DNA of 64,000 nt from Undibacterium_A arcticum (lineage in GTDB: Bacteria > Pseudomonadota > Gammaproteobacteria > Burkholderiales > Burkholderiaceae_D): assembly GCF_042660705.1 (NCBI RefSeq), contig NZ_JBHSUQ010000002.1, one strand, 5' to 3'. Numbering within the stretch: the first letter of the stretch is position 1; the number at the start of each line of letters is the position of its first letter. Made by a program: the position numbers and the translations under genes. This document shows, one piece after another, positions 38,201 through 47,453 of this stretch. Under the pieces are notes generated by a model. The model made no database searches, was not told the DNA's origin, and worked only from the letters and a program-made list of their open reading frames with translations.

Positions 38201-39748
38201 CCTTAGGCGCTTGGCTGCACGACATCACGAGCCTGCCGCGGGCGTTCGCGGGGCAGACCACCCAGCAGCTGTACGAGCTCTGGAAAACTGACTTCGAGGT
38301 CAAGGCTACGGCAGCGCAACTTCAGGTCTACACGGACCTGCTTCATGCGAGCTTGAACTACCGTCAACGACCCGACCGGGGTTGGTTCAGCGAGAAGGGT
38401 AAGGACGAGTCGGCGCGGCTGTGGGAAGAGCTGGCGCAGGCGAACATGGTTTTGAAAGACCAAATGTCCCCCGAGATGCTCGCTGAGTACAGCGGTTTCG
38501 CGGAGCAGCACCTGCTCGAGGCAACCAGGATGAACGACGACGGCAGGCGCCCGCCCGAGTTCGACCACGCGACCGTGAGGCGCTGGATATGCGTTCGTGC
38601 ACACACGATGGGATGGACCGAGGATCTCTTCGAGAAGTTCGATGAGGGACCTCACATCTCTCGCGAGCGCATAGGCAATCACCGGGTCGAGCGGATAGGA
38701 AAGAAGTACCAGCACATCGCACTTGCAGAGGCCACGGCTCGGTTGACCGACAACCTCGTTTTGTCCTCCTACCACGACGATGGCAGGCTGCGGGCCTTCG
38801 AGTACGGCCCCAGCGGCCGCTACATGAAGAAGGATATTGACCCGTCACTCCGTGTAAGCAGCACGCAAGAGTCTGGCTGGTCCTCGACTCCAATCACCTG
38901 GTGGACGCCTTCCTCCCCACGGCTGCCATCCGGCGACACGGACCTGCTCCTTGTCTGGGTTTCGGTGGAAAGTGAGCTGTGCAACGGTCCCGAAGAGATT
39001 GAAGTGGTGAGCCCCGACAGTCACCGGTGGCTTGTGGTGCACAGCTCTCGCCATTGGAAAGTCCCGGGTCAGAGCAGGCGCAATCACGCAGAGGCTTGGT
39101 CCCATATCACGTGCTTGGTCACTCGCTTGGGTGCCGGCCCTAAATTGGCCAAGGACCTGTTGAGCAAGCAGCGTGGTGACTCGTCGAGACTGTCGGACGA
39201 CGGGCGTCTGGAAGCCTTCTTGGGGGAGCACGGCTGGCGCGACGGGAAGGAAATTAATCTCTCGAAGGACACCTCCTTAGGTATTGCCACTCCCTACGCT
39301 GGGATCGTCGAATCCCTTACCGCCGAAGGCAATACCGAGGACAATTCGGTTGAGGAGTCGTTCACGCTCCACCTTCCGTCTGCTGCCGCCATGAAACTTT
39401 GACCTGCACCTTCGCAGCGGAAGGAAACCGGAATACGTTGACGCTGCAGGAGTTCTCAGATGGCAAGACCCCTCCCTACACACGCGTGGCGCCGGAGCAG
39501 GGGTAGTCTCTCGGGACTACTTCCTGGAACGCCTCGCCCGAGCCGGACTCGAGCCGGTGTGGATTCTCGCCGGCGAGAAGAACGTATATGCGGGTCAGGA
39601 CTTGGGCGGCGGCAATGGGTTCGGTGGCCGCCTCCATCACACTACTGTGTTCACCGTTGATGGCGGAAGCTTGAAGCCGTTTGGTCAGAAAAACTATCTG
39701 CTCCAGCCCAGCAAGGAACAGTTGAAAGAGCTCCGGGAGAACCGATAA
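35269..39748 (+). CDS. Avs-like STAND NTPase with N-terminal PD-(D/E)XK nuclease (C-terminal frameshifts)
   Basis: The main frame gives 1377 residues from a TTG start with GGAGG in front. Residues 15-75 form a Mrr/Cap4-like nuclease: GGFEELCCQLA, GADQGLECYR, VGWQAKYF (Q-x-K). Walker A is VISGQAGIGKSHL near residue 345; Walker B is SVLAIDALNE near 417. A long helical sensor region follows. The main frame stops at 39402, but coding goes on in two further frames: LTLQEFSDGKTPPYTR, then SRDYFLERLARAGLEPVWIL and GQKNYLLQP, ending 39748. That C-terminal block is typical of this family, so the full protein is about 1490 residues. Avs proteins sense phage proteins and then degrade DNA. Confidence 0.75.
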
Positions 39749-39900
39749 GGTAGGGCGGTCACGGCTAGTCCCATACCTTCGAGCATGCGGCCGGACTGGT
39801 CGCTAACTGTACCGGTCTTTAGGAAAGGCAGGCGAATGGCCGCAGTCACCAGTTAGCAGCCTAGCGAATCGGCGGCAACTTTGAGATGAGAAGGGGTGGC

Positions 39901-41248
39901 GGGGGTGTACCGGATTTTGTGTAAACGGAATTTCGTTTAAACCGGTGACATCCGCTCTTCGAACTGGATTGTGAAGCGGTTGAGCGCTCCTTTCCAGTCC
40001 CGCAGCGGCATCGTCCACTTCTTGCTGATGTTGTTGAGCGCCAGATAAAACAGCTTGCTAACGGCCTCATCAGTCGGGAATGAACTGCGGGTTTTGGTGA
40101 TTTTTCGCAGGCTCATATTAATCGATTCGATGGCGTTGGTGGTGTAGATGACTTTGCGGATTTCCGGCGGGTAGTCGAAGAACGGTGTGATCCGCGCCCA
40201 ATTGCGCCGCCAGGACAGGCCGATCGACTGGTAGTCTTTGTCCCACTTGGTCTCGAATTCCGAGAGCATGAGTTCAGCCTCATCGACGGTCGCGGCGCTG
40301 TAAATTCGCTTCAGGTCGGTGGCCACTTCCTTCTGTAATTTCCAGGGAACGAAGTTCAGGCTGTTACGTACCATGTAAACGATGCACAGCTGAACGGCTG
40401 CTTTCGGATAGACCGTCTCGATGGCATCCGGGAAGCCTTTCAGTCCGTCGACGCAGGCGATAAAGATGTCCTGTACGCCGCGATTTTTCAGCTCGGTGAC
40501 CACCTGCAGCCAGAACTTGGCACCCTCGGTCTGGGCGATCCATAGGCCCAGTACTTCCTTGTGCCCCTCCATATTCACGCCGATTGCCAGATAGACGGCT
40601 TTGTTTCGGACGGCCCCGGTATCGCGGACTTTGACGTGAATGCAGTCGAGATACAGGATCGGGTAGAGCGCGTCGAGTGGCCTGGCCTGCCAGACCTTCA
40701 CATCGTCGCTCACAGCGTCGGTAACGGCCGAGATGAGGCTCGGTGACACTTCGGTGCCATAGATCTCTTCCAGGTGGCTCTGGATCTCCCGTACCGTCAG
40801 GCCACGGGCATATAGTGAGATGATCTTGTCGTCGAAACCGGTCCAGCGGGTCTGATGCTTGCCGACGATTTGGGGTTCAAAAGAGCCTTGGCGATCACGC
40901 GGGATATCAAGCGGGAGCGCGCCGAAATCGCCTTTGAGCGTCTTTGCACTGTGACCGTTACGCGTGTTGGCCGTGTCGTTGATCACTGCGCTGCTCTTGT
41001 CGTGACCGAGATGGTCGGTCATCTCGACCTCCAGAGCGCGCTCGACCAGCATCTTGGTTAGCTGTTTGAGTAGGCCATTTTCACCAATCAGGTCTTCTGG
41101 CTTTGTAGTTGGCAAGCAGGCTGTCAGCCAGTTTGACCAGGTCAGGATCGGGCTTGGCCCGCTTGGTGCGTTTTACGTAGGTCATTTTTTCCTCTATGCC
41201 GGCAGTGTCCTGCCAAATGACCGTTTACACAAAACTAAATACACCCTC
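39901..41248 (-). mobile_element. IS256-family insertion sequence with 8-bp target duplication
   Basis: Terminal inverted repeats: left 39903 GGGTGTACCGGATTTTGTGT then AAACGG; right, minus strand, GGGTGTATTTAGTTTTGTGT then AAACGG (41246-41221). GGGGTGGC occurs immediately outside both ends (39893-39900 and 41249-41256), an 8-bp target duplication. The element holds one transposase gene. Confidence 0.85.
39937..41185 (-). CDS. IS256-family (Mutator-like) transposase (frameshifted)
   Basis: About 415 residues. From ATG 41185: MTYVKRTKRAKPDPDLVKLA. An AAA run near 41108 shifts the frame; the rest continues KPEDLIGENGLLKQLTKMLV. Family motifs: ERALEVEMTDHLGHDK, LYPILYLDCIHVKVRD (first D), DIFIACVDGLKGFPDAIE (second D), and YTTNAIESINMSLRK (E region). 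Removing one A restores a full-length protein, so this copy may be functional. Confidence 0.85.
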
Positions 41249-41582
41249 GGGGTGGCGACGTTGCCGTGCGAATCGGTGGCAACGTCCGTGCGAATACTCA
41301 GCCAAACAATTGAAAATCCGATCGGATAATCGATAGAACTTGCATATGTTGAGGCCTTTTGATACCTGTGAAATTCGCTGTGTTGGACCTCTGATTTGAG
41401 CAGACAATTCGATCATGGTGTCAGCATGAAATGGGAAATGGCGCAGCAACTAATGGGTGCTGCACCACTTGTGTCAAACTTAATTGCCTTGTGTCAGACT
41501 TAATTGTTTTGTGTCTGACTTTATTGTTTGTTCACATCTGGCGCTGCATAACCAGTGTCTAAATGTGTTTTCAAGAATTTTC
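41249..41582. other. Intergenic stretch right of the IS256 element
   Basis: No gene recognised. Contains the right target duplication and, at 41469-41528, three 20-bp tandem repeats. GTTGCCGTGCG and a nearby inverted GGCAACGTCCGTGCG form an imperfect repeat at about 41260-41292. Confidence 0.5.
41469..41528 (+). repeat. Three 20-bp tandem repeats
   Basis: Units TTGTGTCAAACTTAATTGCC, TTGTGTCAGACTTAATTGTT and TTGTGTCTGACTTTATTGTT lie end to end. They sit about 55 bp beyond the stop of the first minus-strand gene. Iteron-like in look; no replication gene is near. Confidence 0.8.
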
Positions 41583-41807
41583 CTAGTTGATCCGCCGAAA
41601 TTGGATTGCATCTATCAACCCTTTTCCACTTTGACTTTCAAGATGTTCAACAATGATATGGATTAGGCCATCTGAAGCCATAGCTCTCGCCGCAATTGTG
41701 ACATTCTGAAACGCATCAACAGTTTCGCCTTTTGCAGCATCAGGTCGCATCCAGCCAACACCTCCAACCGACGTTTTCTCATATGCTTCTTTCGCAATGT
41801 CGCGCAT
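41583..41807 (-). CDS. Hypothetical protein, 74 residues
   Basis: Starts MRDIAKEAYEKTSVGGVGWM behind AGGAAATTG. Ends LIDAIQFRRIN. Last gene in a row of five same-strand small genes. Family not recognised. Confidence 0.55.
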   Translation of the reverse strand: MRDIAKEAYEKTSVGGVGWMRPDAAKGETVDAFQNVTIAARAMASDGLIHIIVEHLESQSGKGLIDAIQFRRIN

Positions 41808-41816
41808 TTCAATTTC

Positions 41817-42062
41817 CTATGCGGTTAAAGTGTAGGTGCGCTTCGGAGAATCGAGACGAACGTAGCGCCATGTTTTCAAGCCGATGGCGAGCGCGACCCT
41901 TTTCGCGGTTTCCTTATTGCCGAAGCCAGGAACAATCTCAAGATTGAGTTCCTCGATCAAATGGAAATCGCCTTCCTTCAGGGTGTGAATGTCTTCGAGC
42001 TTTTGCACCTTTGGGACGTACTACCGAACCCGCGATTCAGTTGTTGCCAGGATGTAGGTCAT
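41817..42062 (-). CDS. Hypothetical protein with an in-frame TAG
   Basis: From ATG 42062, which has a strong AAGGAAAA upstream, the frame reads MTYILATTESRVR, then TAG at 42021-42023, then YVPKVQKLEDIHTLKEGDFH to the stop at 41817. A GTG at 42008 could start the downstream part but has no good ribosome site. The TAG falls in GTAGTA, so a 3-bp duplication would explain it. About 81 residues without the stop. The family is not recognised; FGNKETAKRVALAIGLKTWR is the most distinctive stretch. Confidence 0.5.
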
Positions 42063-42072
42063 TCGTTTTCCT

Positions 42073-42303
42073 TCAATTGATTCGCTTTAGTCGTTGGCCG
42101 TGAATGCCCCAAACGCAATCAATGCCGTCCACCGAGCCACATAGTGCCCAACCGTTTCCGATCTTCCTCGCAACCACTTCGCTGCCGATTTCAACAGCCA
42201 GCCGTTCAGCCCATTGCACTGCCGAGCCCTGCCCTTTGAACAGCTCGTTCCCTTCGACGATTACAGTTGCATCGAAAACTGGAACGGCAAATAGTGTCAT
42301 CAT
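42073..42303 (-). CDS. Hypothetical protein, 76 residues
   Basis: MMTLFAVPVFDATVIVEGNE is chosen as the start because AAGGAAAA lies 6 to 7 bases ahead; an ATG six codons further upstream is possible. Contains SAVQWAERLAVEIGSEVVARK. Unknown function. Same strand as, and close to, its neighbours. Confidence 0.55.
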   Translation of the reverse strand: MMTLFAVPVFDATVIVEGNELFKGQGSAVQWAERLAVEIGSEVVARKIGNGWALCGSVDGIDCVWGIHGQRLKRIN

Positions 42304-42324
42304 CGATTTTTTCCTTGGCATCAG

Positions 42325-42819
42325 TTAGGTTGTAGGTTCCTTGACGTTCAACCTGTGTCGAACACCTTTACCACCATGCGAGTGATACAGCACGACAAAC
42401 AGACATCCATCGCGGATCAACTTCACTACGTCATCACCTTGATCGGCCAGTCCAATCCACTGAGCACCTGCTTCAAACCGATACGGGATTACCTGAACCT
42501 GGGATGGTCCCGAAATGATGAACGCCTTGTCGGGCTTGTTCTGTCTAAATTTTGCCTTGAGCCATGAGCTGTAGTACAGGAAACCAAGGTTCGTGATCGT
42601 CGTAGCTCTGTCGCCGAGGTTGACGGCGGTAACGGACACATATGTTTTCGGATCGATCTGACCACCGCCAACCATTTTCATGCCCGTGCTCGCCGTGAGG
42701 CGTACCTTCGGGCCTGAATCTAGCCACTTGTAGGCGTCCCAGCCAAGTACGAACATCGAGACAACTGCTGCATAACCGGCGATGCCAAGCGTCCAAAGTT
42801 CATTCGTTGTCATGGGCAT
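42325..42819 (-). CDS. Membrane-anchored hypothetical protein, 164 residues
   Basis: An N-terminal membrane segment (LGIAGYAAVVSMFVLGWDAY) is followed by a soluble beta-rich domain: VRLTASTGMKMVGG, YVSVTAVNLGDRATTITNLG, FIISGPSQVQVIPYRFEAG. This immunoglobulin-like layout is common in anchored phage or ICE proteins. No family name can be given. Confidence 0.6.
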   Translation of the reverse strand: MPMTTNELWTLGIAGYAAVVSMFVLGWDAYKWLDSGPKVRLTASTGMKMVGGGQIDPKTYVSVTAVNLGDRATTITNLGFLYYSSWLKAKFRQNKPDKAFIISGPSQVQVIPYRFEAGAQWIGLADQGDDVVKLIRDGCLFVVLYHSHGGKGVRHRLNVKEPTT

Positions 42820-42977
42820 GATCGCAGCTAGTGCATTTGTATGGCGTTGTACTCATTCCGGCAAGACCGGATTTGTTGAAACGCCACCGCATTTGGGGCA
42901 GTTCGGTGGAGTAAAAATCATGTTCTTCTTATCCTTGCCGGCTGCCGGCCGGTATCGGGGCGCGTGCGCCAAATTTC

Positions 42978-43412
42978 CTAGATTCTCTTACAGATATCAG
43001 CCACCGTATCCCGCAGATCCTTGAGGTGGCCTGTTAGCAAAGGGTTGGTCGCAGTCTTGTTGAAAACTTCAAGATTATTTAGGTCGAACACACAACCATT
43101 TTTAATTAGCTCACGACGGAACGCGAGTTTTTTACCCAAAACTTTTCTAGCAGTCGGCTCGGAGATCACTTCGTCCAGCTGTTCGAGATCAGACAAGTGT
43201 TCAATTTCGTTGCGCGTGACTGCAGCGATCCGAGCCGCGCCCATTGCCAAGCCTAGATCAACGCCGCGTAACTCAACAGACAAGTTGTTTAAGCTATTTT
43301 CGTGAGTACCGAGTGATTTCAACTGTACAGCACGCAAATTGTCAGCGGCGTGAGCAGACAGCATCACAGCACCACACACCAACGTACAGAAAATGACAAC
43401 GAATTCTTTCAT
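42978..43412 (-). CDS. Exported hypothetical protein
   Basis: A signal peptide begins at MKEFVVIFCTLVCGAVMLSA and ends HAA. The mature part is about 120 residues, helical, with two Cys (NGCVFDLNN and ADICKRI) that could form a disulphide. Start 43412 is preferred over 43451 because of the signal peptide. Unknown function. Confidence 0.6.
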   Translation of the reverse strand: MKEFVVIFCTLVCGAVMLSAHAADNLRAVQLKSLGTHENSLNNLSVELRGVDLGLAMGAARIAAVTRNEIEHLSDLEQLDEVISEPTARKVLGKKLAFRRELIKNGCVFDLNNLEVFNKTATNPLLTGHLKDLRDTVADICKRI

Positions 43413-43493
43413 TTTTTTATTGCCATGGCTTCCGGCCAGCTGCGGGCGCACTCATGCGCGTTTTCCTTGGTGTCGGCCCTGTTATTATCTCTG

Positions 43494-44242
43494 TCATACA
43501 CCTTTGTGTTGAAGCCACAATTGGACTATGCGGTAAAGATAGTCCTTAGCCTCCGCCAGAGTCATTGGATTCTCGGGGGGCGGATCTTTCTCGCTACCAT
43601 GTCTAGCCGCGTCTCCTACTGCGGAAACTGAGTTCGCCGTGCGCGTGAACCGGTTGTATTCTGGCTTGTTTGTCCAACAAGTGGCAATCAGGGCTTGCTC
43701 GTTGCCTACATCTTTTTTAACAACTTCCAGCATGCGGTACAGCCCAACCCAGGCATCGCTATCCTCGGCAACCAAAAGACGCATCACTTTCGCGACTGCG
43801 CTATCCGACCCGCAAAGTGTTGTAATCTTTATCGTTCGTGGAGACAGCGGCTCGTCAGATTGCCCTTCGAGATTCCCCGCACCACCACTAGAACTGACGG
43901 CACCCACATCGCATCGAGCATGTACACCCTCACGAATTGTCACGAATACGTCGCGTCCGCCGGCTGCGTTTCTCCTATACACAGCGCCGCTACGTATTGG
44001 TTCTCGCAAACCACGTTCAAGCTTGAGAACGCCTGACAAATAGCGATTTCTTCTTCGGCGATTGCGAGCACATCAGCGTGCTCAGGACAAGCATCGAACT
44101 TGGTGGACTCGTATAAATATTCGTTATCTCGGTCGCTCTTGACTACCTTGGCAGAACCTGACTGGCTCAAGAACTGCTCCAGATAAACAAGGTCGTGCAC
44201 CAACCCGACGAGTTGTACCTGCCATTGATTAGTGTGGACCAT
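43494..44242 (-). CDS. Hypothetical protein (frameshifted)
   Basis: From ATG 44242 (AAGGAAA upstream) the frame reads MVHTNQWQVQLVGLVHDLVY to YVAALCI. Near 43960 it shifts and continues GGRDVFVTIREGVHARCDVG, AVAKVMRLLVAEDSDAWVGL and ends RIVQLWLQHKGV. About 249 residues. No recognised domain. A palindrome at 44286-44302 lies about 45 bp upstream and matches a second site at the adjacent HTH gene, so the two genes are probably controlled together. Confidence 0.55.
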
Positions 44243-44285
44243 AATTTTCCTTATCTGTTATCAAGCTTCGATAAGCCTCATTATA

Positions 44286-44302
44286 TAGTACCCATTGGGT
44301 AC
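44286..44302. promoter_or_regulatory. Operator-like palindrome, site 1
   Basis: TAGTACCCATTGGGTAC; the inner 15 bp GTACCCATTGGGTAC is a palindrome except for the centre. It lies in the promoter region of the 44242 gene, directly beyond the HTH gene stop. Confidence 0.6.
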
Positions 44303-44303
44303 A

Positions 44304-44561
44304 TCAAGCGCTTTTCGAAGCTTTATTTGCCAGACGATTAAATTTATTTTTCAGGGCCTCATGATCTAAGATTTCGCGCACCAGGACCCAAACGGTTGAC
44401 GGCATTTCTCTATAATTGCCAACTGCTTCCGGTGCAGCTAACCATTTCTTCAATGTCGTCTCAGGCGCACCAATGCGCTCTGCGAACTCCTTCCAGGGAA
44501 GTCCAAGTTTATCTTTGGCCTCCCTCAAAAACACTTGCTGTGACACGTTCCTATTTGTCAT
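44304..44561 (-). CDS. Small HTH regulator
   Basis: 85 residues from MTNRNVSQQVFLREAKDKLG. KEFAERIGAPETTLKKWLAA is a clear helix-turn-helix. The start at 44588 (MGTMDN) is also possible but would place the start codon inside operator site 2. Matching palindromes at both promoters suggest that it represses itself and the 44242 gene. Confidence 0.65.
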   Translation of the reverse strand: MTNRNVSQQVFLREAKDKLGLPWKEFAERIGAPETTLKKWLAAPEAVGNYREMPSTVWVLVREILDHEALKNKFNRLANKASKSA

Positions 44562-44578
44562 TGTTGCCCTGTTGTCCA

Positions 44579-44595
44579 TAGTACCCATTGAGTGC
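44579..44595. promoter_or_regulatory. Operator-like palindrome, site 2
   Basis: TAGTACCCATTGAGTGC differs from site 1 at 2 of 17 positions. It lies about 20-35 bp upstream of the preferred HTH start at 44561. Confidence 0.55.
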
Positions 44596-44602
44596 CATCA
44601 TA

Positions 44603-45267
44603 TCACCGCAGAAAACATGTCGCGCAGCTTTTTTTTTGTGACACTTCAAGATAGGGCATAACGTGATCCAGCTCGGCATGCCCCAAGAGCTGCACCGTTT
44701 CAAGATCGTGCCCCTGTTTCAAGAGATTGCTGGCAAACGACCGCCTGCCTGAATGCGACGAACCGCCTATGCCAGCGTCCTTGTAGAGCTTTGTGATGTG
44801 CGCTTGCAGACTATCGCAGGCCAGGTAATCGACTTGCTCGTCGGCGAAGTTGATTCGGCGCTTCGTGTTGAGATAGAACTTGCTGCCCTTGTGCGTCAGG
44901 ATCAGCTTTGTCTTCGGTGACAGACCGCGATAACGCGCATCTGCCTGCTCGGTCCCAATGCCGCGCTCGATCCGATAGGTAAGGTACGTTTCCAGCGCCT
45001 CGATGGTCAACCGGTGTGCCAAATAAATGCATCGCTGGCGGCATCCTTTGGTGATGGCAGCTCGCAAACTGACTTCTGGCCTTATCGCCCCGACCCAGCC
45101 AATAAAATGTCCTGCACCTCAATCTGCGCGATTTCTGACACACGCATGCCGCAGGTGATACCGAGAAGCAGAACGAGCGTATCGCGCTCGGGATGGCGAC
45201 TGGTAACTTTTGTGACGCGAAGGAGGTGCCGAATCTGGCCGGGCTTTAGGGTAGTGGCTTGTGGCAT
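44603..45267 (-). CDS. Tyrosine recombinase, integrase family (frameshifted)
   Basis: About 221 residues from MPQATTLKPGQIRHLLRVTK at 45267. TCGMRVSEIAQIEVQDIL gives the first catalytic Arg. A GGGG run near 45085 shifts the frame to RPEVSLRAAITKGC. Box II follows: GGSSHSGRRSFASNLLKQGH (H-x-x-R) and VQLLGHAELDHVMPYLEV (His and Tyr). It lacks the N-terminal core-binding domain of full-size phage integrases, so it is a short, catalytic-domain-only type, as in some island-borne recombinases. No att repeat or tRNA gene was found beside it. Confidence 0.75.
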
Positions 45268-45557
45268 GAGAACCTCTGAATAGAATGGATGGAAGCTGCA
45301 TTCAGAGGAAGAATCGTTCAGATTCTTTTTCAAGAGTAGCACAAGCGTTTGTGCGGGGTTCTCAGAAAAGTGGCGCGCACGACTTGAGGCGATTACGATT
45401 TCCTGAAATGCCGTATGAATTGATAATCGCTCGCCATACACCAATGCGGCTTATACTAATTATGATTACCAGGTGCGTTCCAATATAAACAGTTCACCAG
45501 GCTTTTCACCCAAACGGTACAAACCAGTCCCTTTATCACTGCATCAAGGAGACCAGC

Positions 45558-46003
45558 ATGTCGAAAACACTATCAGCAAGAGACGCGATCAAAGCAGAGA
45601 TAGAGCATTTCACCAAGGGTAGGGACCACTATCAAGTGCAATTAGATAAGTTGGTCAAAGCGCTTGCCGCTCTGGATGGAATCGATGGCGCCAGCCCAAA
45701 ATTTCAATCTGATCAAAGGACCACAAAGACGAGGGTCACACAGGACGTTAAAGCCCCGGCAAAAAAGTGGGGACACTCAAGATTCCGTCGACTGGAGGCG
45801 ATTTCTGGATCAAATTGATCACCGATCAGCCGCAATCGGCTCCAGATATCCTGAAGGCGGCCATCGCGCAACTAGGCTTGACATCGACCAAGGATCTGAA
45901 ATCGAAACTGTCGGCGCGAATGACCAATGCCCTAGGTCATCTGATCAAGTCAAAACAGATCCAGGACTCTGGTGAACGTCGCGATCGGCGGTTCTTCAAA
46001 TAG
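45558..46003 (+). CDS. Hypothetical protein (frameshifted)
   Basis: Starts MSKTLSARDAIKAEIEHFTK behind AAGGAGA. A coiled N-terminus is followed by a Lys-rich linker. After a shift in GGGG near 45768 it continues GTLKIPSTGGDFWIKLITDQ and TSTKDLKSKLSARMTNALGH to DRRFFK. The C-terminal half has a winged-helix look. About 148 residues, with a strong terminator 55 bp after the stop. Confidence 0.55.
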
Positions 46004-46057
46004 ATCGAGTGGCGGATCGGTAAGCAATTGACAAAGTAAGCGCTGTTCTCTGAAAAC

Positions 46058-46082
46058 AAAAAGCCCTCGAAGAGGGCTTTTT
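46058..46082 (+). terminator. Rho-independent terminator
   Basis: AAAAAGCCCTC, loop GAA, GAGGGCTTTTT. Symmetric, so it could serve both strands; it ends the 45558-46003 gene and faces the minus-strand gene ending at 46148. Confidence 0.85.
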
Positions 46083-46147
46083 GGAGAACACTTAATCACT
46101 ACATTCGGTTACATTCGGTTGAAATTATCGTTCGAGTCAGAACCACC

Positions 46148-46847
46148 TACAGTGGTGTCTTGCTGGCAGGTGCACGCTTGTCCTGTTGCAACGGACGGTT
46201 GATTTCTTTCTTTATGGCATCAATCGCGCCCACAAGGGGGGCGAAGTACAGACGTATATCGTCTTTTGCCACTTCCCCCCCATTCGCCGGTACATAGTTA
46301 GTCCCTCGTCCCTCTCGAGACTTGGGATTGCCTCGAACTTAGAAGTACAGGTTCGTTGGCAGATTCAGCATTTCGTCGACGGCGATACTCGCCCGCATAT
46401 GCGTATCGGAATGCTGTTGATCGTACGATTCGCCGACAATCGGAACATTGGTCAGCGCTTCTTTGGCGCGCTGCAGAACCCGGGACTGCAACTCGCAGCG
46501 CATACACACGTGCGTGCCAGGTTCGGCCATTGCCCGCGGCAATGGATTAGTTTGCACGTCCGCATTGCTAGTCACCACCGCACACGCATCGAGGTCCGCC
46601 AACAAAAGCTTTACCTGCTCGCTGGTTTTGGCGTCCAAACTGCTTGCGCCAGTGAGCTGAGATTGTTGAATCCGGACGAACAAATTGTGCATGGAAGCCG
46701 CTTTCACCATGTATGGGCGGATCCTGTCATATGCCGCCTGACGCTCCAGATAATCTCTGTCGTTTGGGGTGTCGCTTTCCCAATCTTCTAGGAACTGATC
46801 AGACAGACCGAGTACCAGATCAACTTCGTTTTTTTGGTAAATTCCAT
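46148..46847 (-). CDS. Hypothetical island protein with frameshift and in-frame stop
   Basis: ATG 46847 with AGGAGG upstream: MEFTKK, then a shift in a run of seven A to NEVDLVLGLSDQFLEDWESD. The frame ends at TAA 46339-46341 after NLPTNLYF, but the same frame continues coding-like as VRGNPKSREGRGTNYVPANG and PLVGAIDAIKKEINRPLQQD to 46148. About 230 residues if the TAA is an error. CMRCELQSRV suggests a Cys pair. Family not recognised. Confidence 0.5.
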
Positions 46848-46855
46848 AATTCCTC

Positions 46856-47089
46856 CTATAGAAAGTCGGGGGAATTGGCCCAAAGCACAAACCCTCCGGG
46901 ATTGATGAACACAGTTCGATCTGCTGAATCTAGTTCGAGATAATGATGATGCTGGATGCCCAGCTGCACTTTTGCCGACATTGCGGCGAAAATCCTGTCC
47001 GATGTATCGCCCACATCGGACAAAATTCTCTGGAATTCAAAGGTAGACTTGGTGTCCCCGCGCTGTGCGGGAACACCGTAAGTCTTCAT
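46856..47089 (-). CDS. Hypothetical protein, 77 residues
   Basis: MKTYGVPAQRGDTKSTFEFQ starts 2 bases after the stop of the preceding gene, so it is translationally coupled. Contains VQLGIQHHHYLELDSADRTV. No family recognised. Confidence 0.55.
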   Translation of the reverse strand: MKTYGVPAQRGDTKSTFEFQRILSDVGDTSDRIFAAMSAKVQLGIQHHHYLELDSADRTVFINPGGFVLWANSPDFL

Positions 47090-47091
47090 TT

Positions 47092-47305
47092 CTAGCCCAG
47101 CATTGCCATCGGCGCCAAGACAGGTCTAGTTGTTGCAACCAAGCCTGCCAATGCCATTTTCTGCATGTTTTCCACGCGCCGGACCGCAACTGGATGATTG
47201 AGCTTTGGTGAGCCAAGCCATGCGTTGCAGCCATCTGACTTCGATCAGGGGGACGCCCACATCGGCCATCCATTGAAATGATTGGGGTTCGAGGGTAGCT
47301 GACAT
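47092..47305 (-). CDS. Small hypothetical protein (frameshifted)
   Basis: MSATLEPQSFQWMADVGVPL from ATG 47305 with AAGGAG upstream. Dropping one A near 47203 leads to KLNHPVAVRRVENMQKMALA and an end at APMAMLG. About 71 residues. First gene of the 47305-46148 unit, behind a long hairpin leader. Confidence 0.5.
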
Positions 47306-47330
47306 GTTTTCTCCTTTGAATGTTGAATGG

Positions 47331-47392
47331 ACAGGGCCGTCCCCTCTGTGCACATCCATGCACAGAAGGGACAGCCCTGCCCCATTCGAAGA
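47331..47392 (-). promoter_or_regulatory. Long hairpin leader
   Basis: Arms GGACAGGGCCGTCCCCTCTG and CAGAAGGGACAGCCCTGCCC fold into one stem with TGCACATCCATGCA at the tip. It sits 25 bp before the start of the 47305 gene and is rich in the same GGGGCAG/CTGCCCC blocks as the other leaders. Confidence 0.5.
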
Positions 47393-47412
47393 AAGTTTCT
47401 GTATCAGCCCTC

Positions 47413-47442
47413 GATGAGGCGTCCGCCAGGGAACGCCTCATC
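47413..47442 (-). terminator. Hairpin after the 47454-47717 gene
   Basis: GATGAGGCGT and ACGCCTCATC, 10-bp arms with a 10-base loop, 12 bp after the stop. No U-tract follows, so it may be a processing or rho-dependent site rather than an intrinsic terminator. Confidence 0.45.
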
Positions 47443-47453
47443 TGGCTCTTTTA

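Noticed and set aside
46103..46122. Short direct repeat TACATTCGGT, two copies
   Set aside because: Only two 10-bp units beside a terminator; too little to call an att or iteron site.
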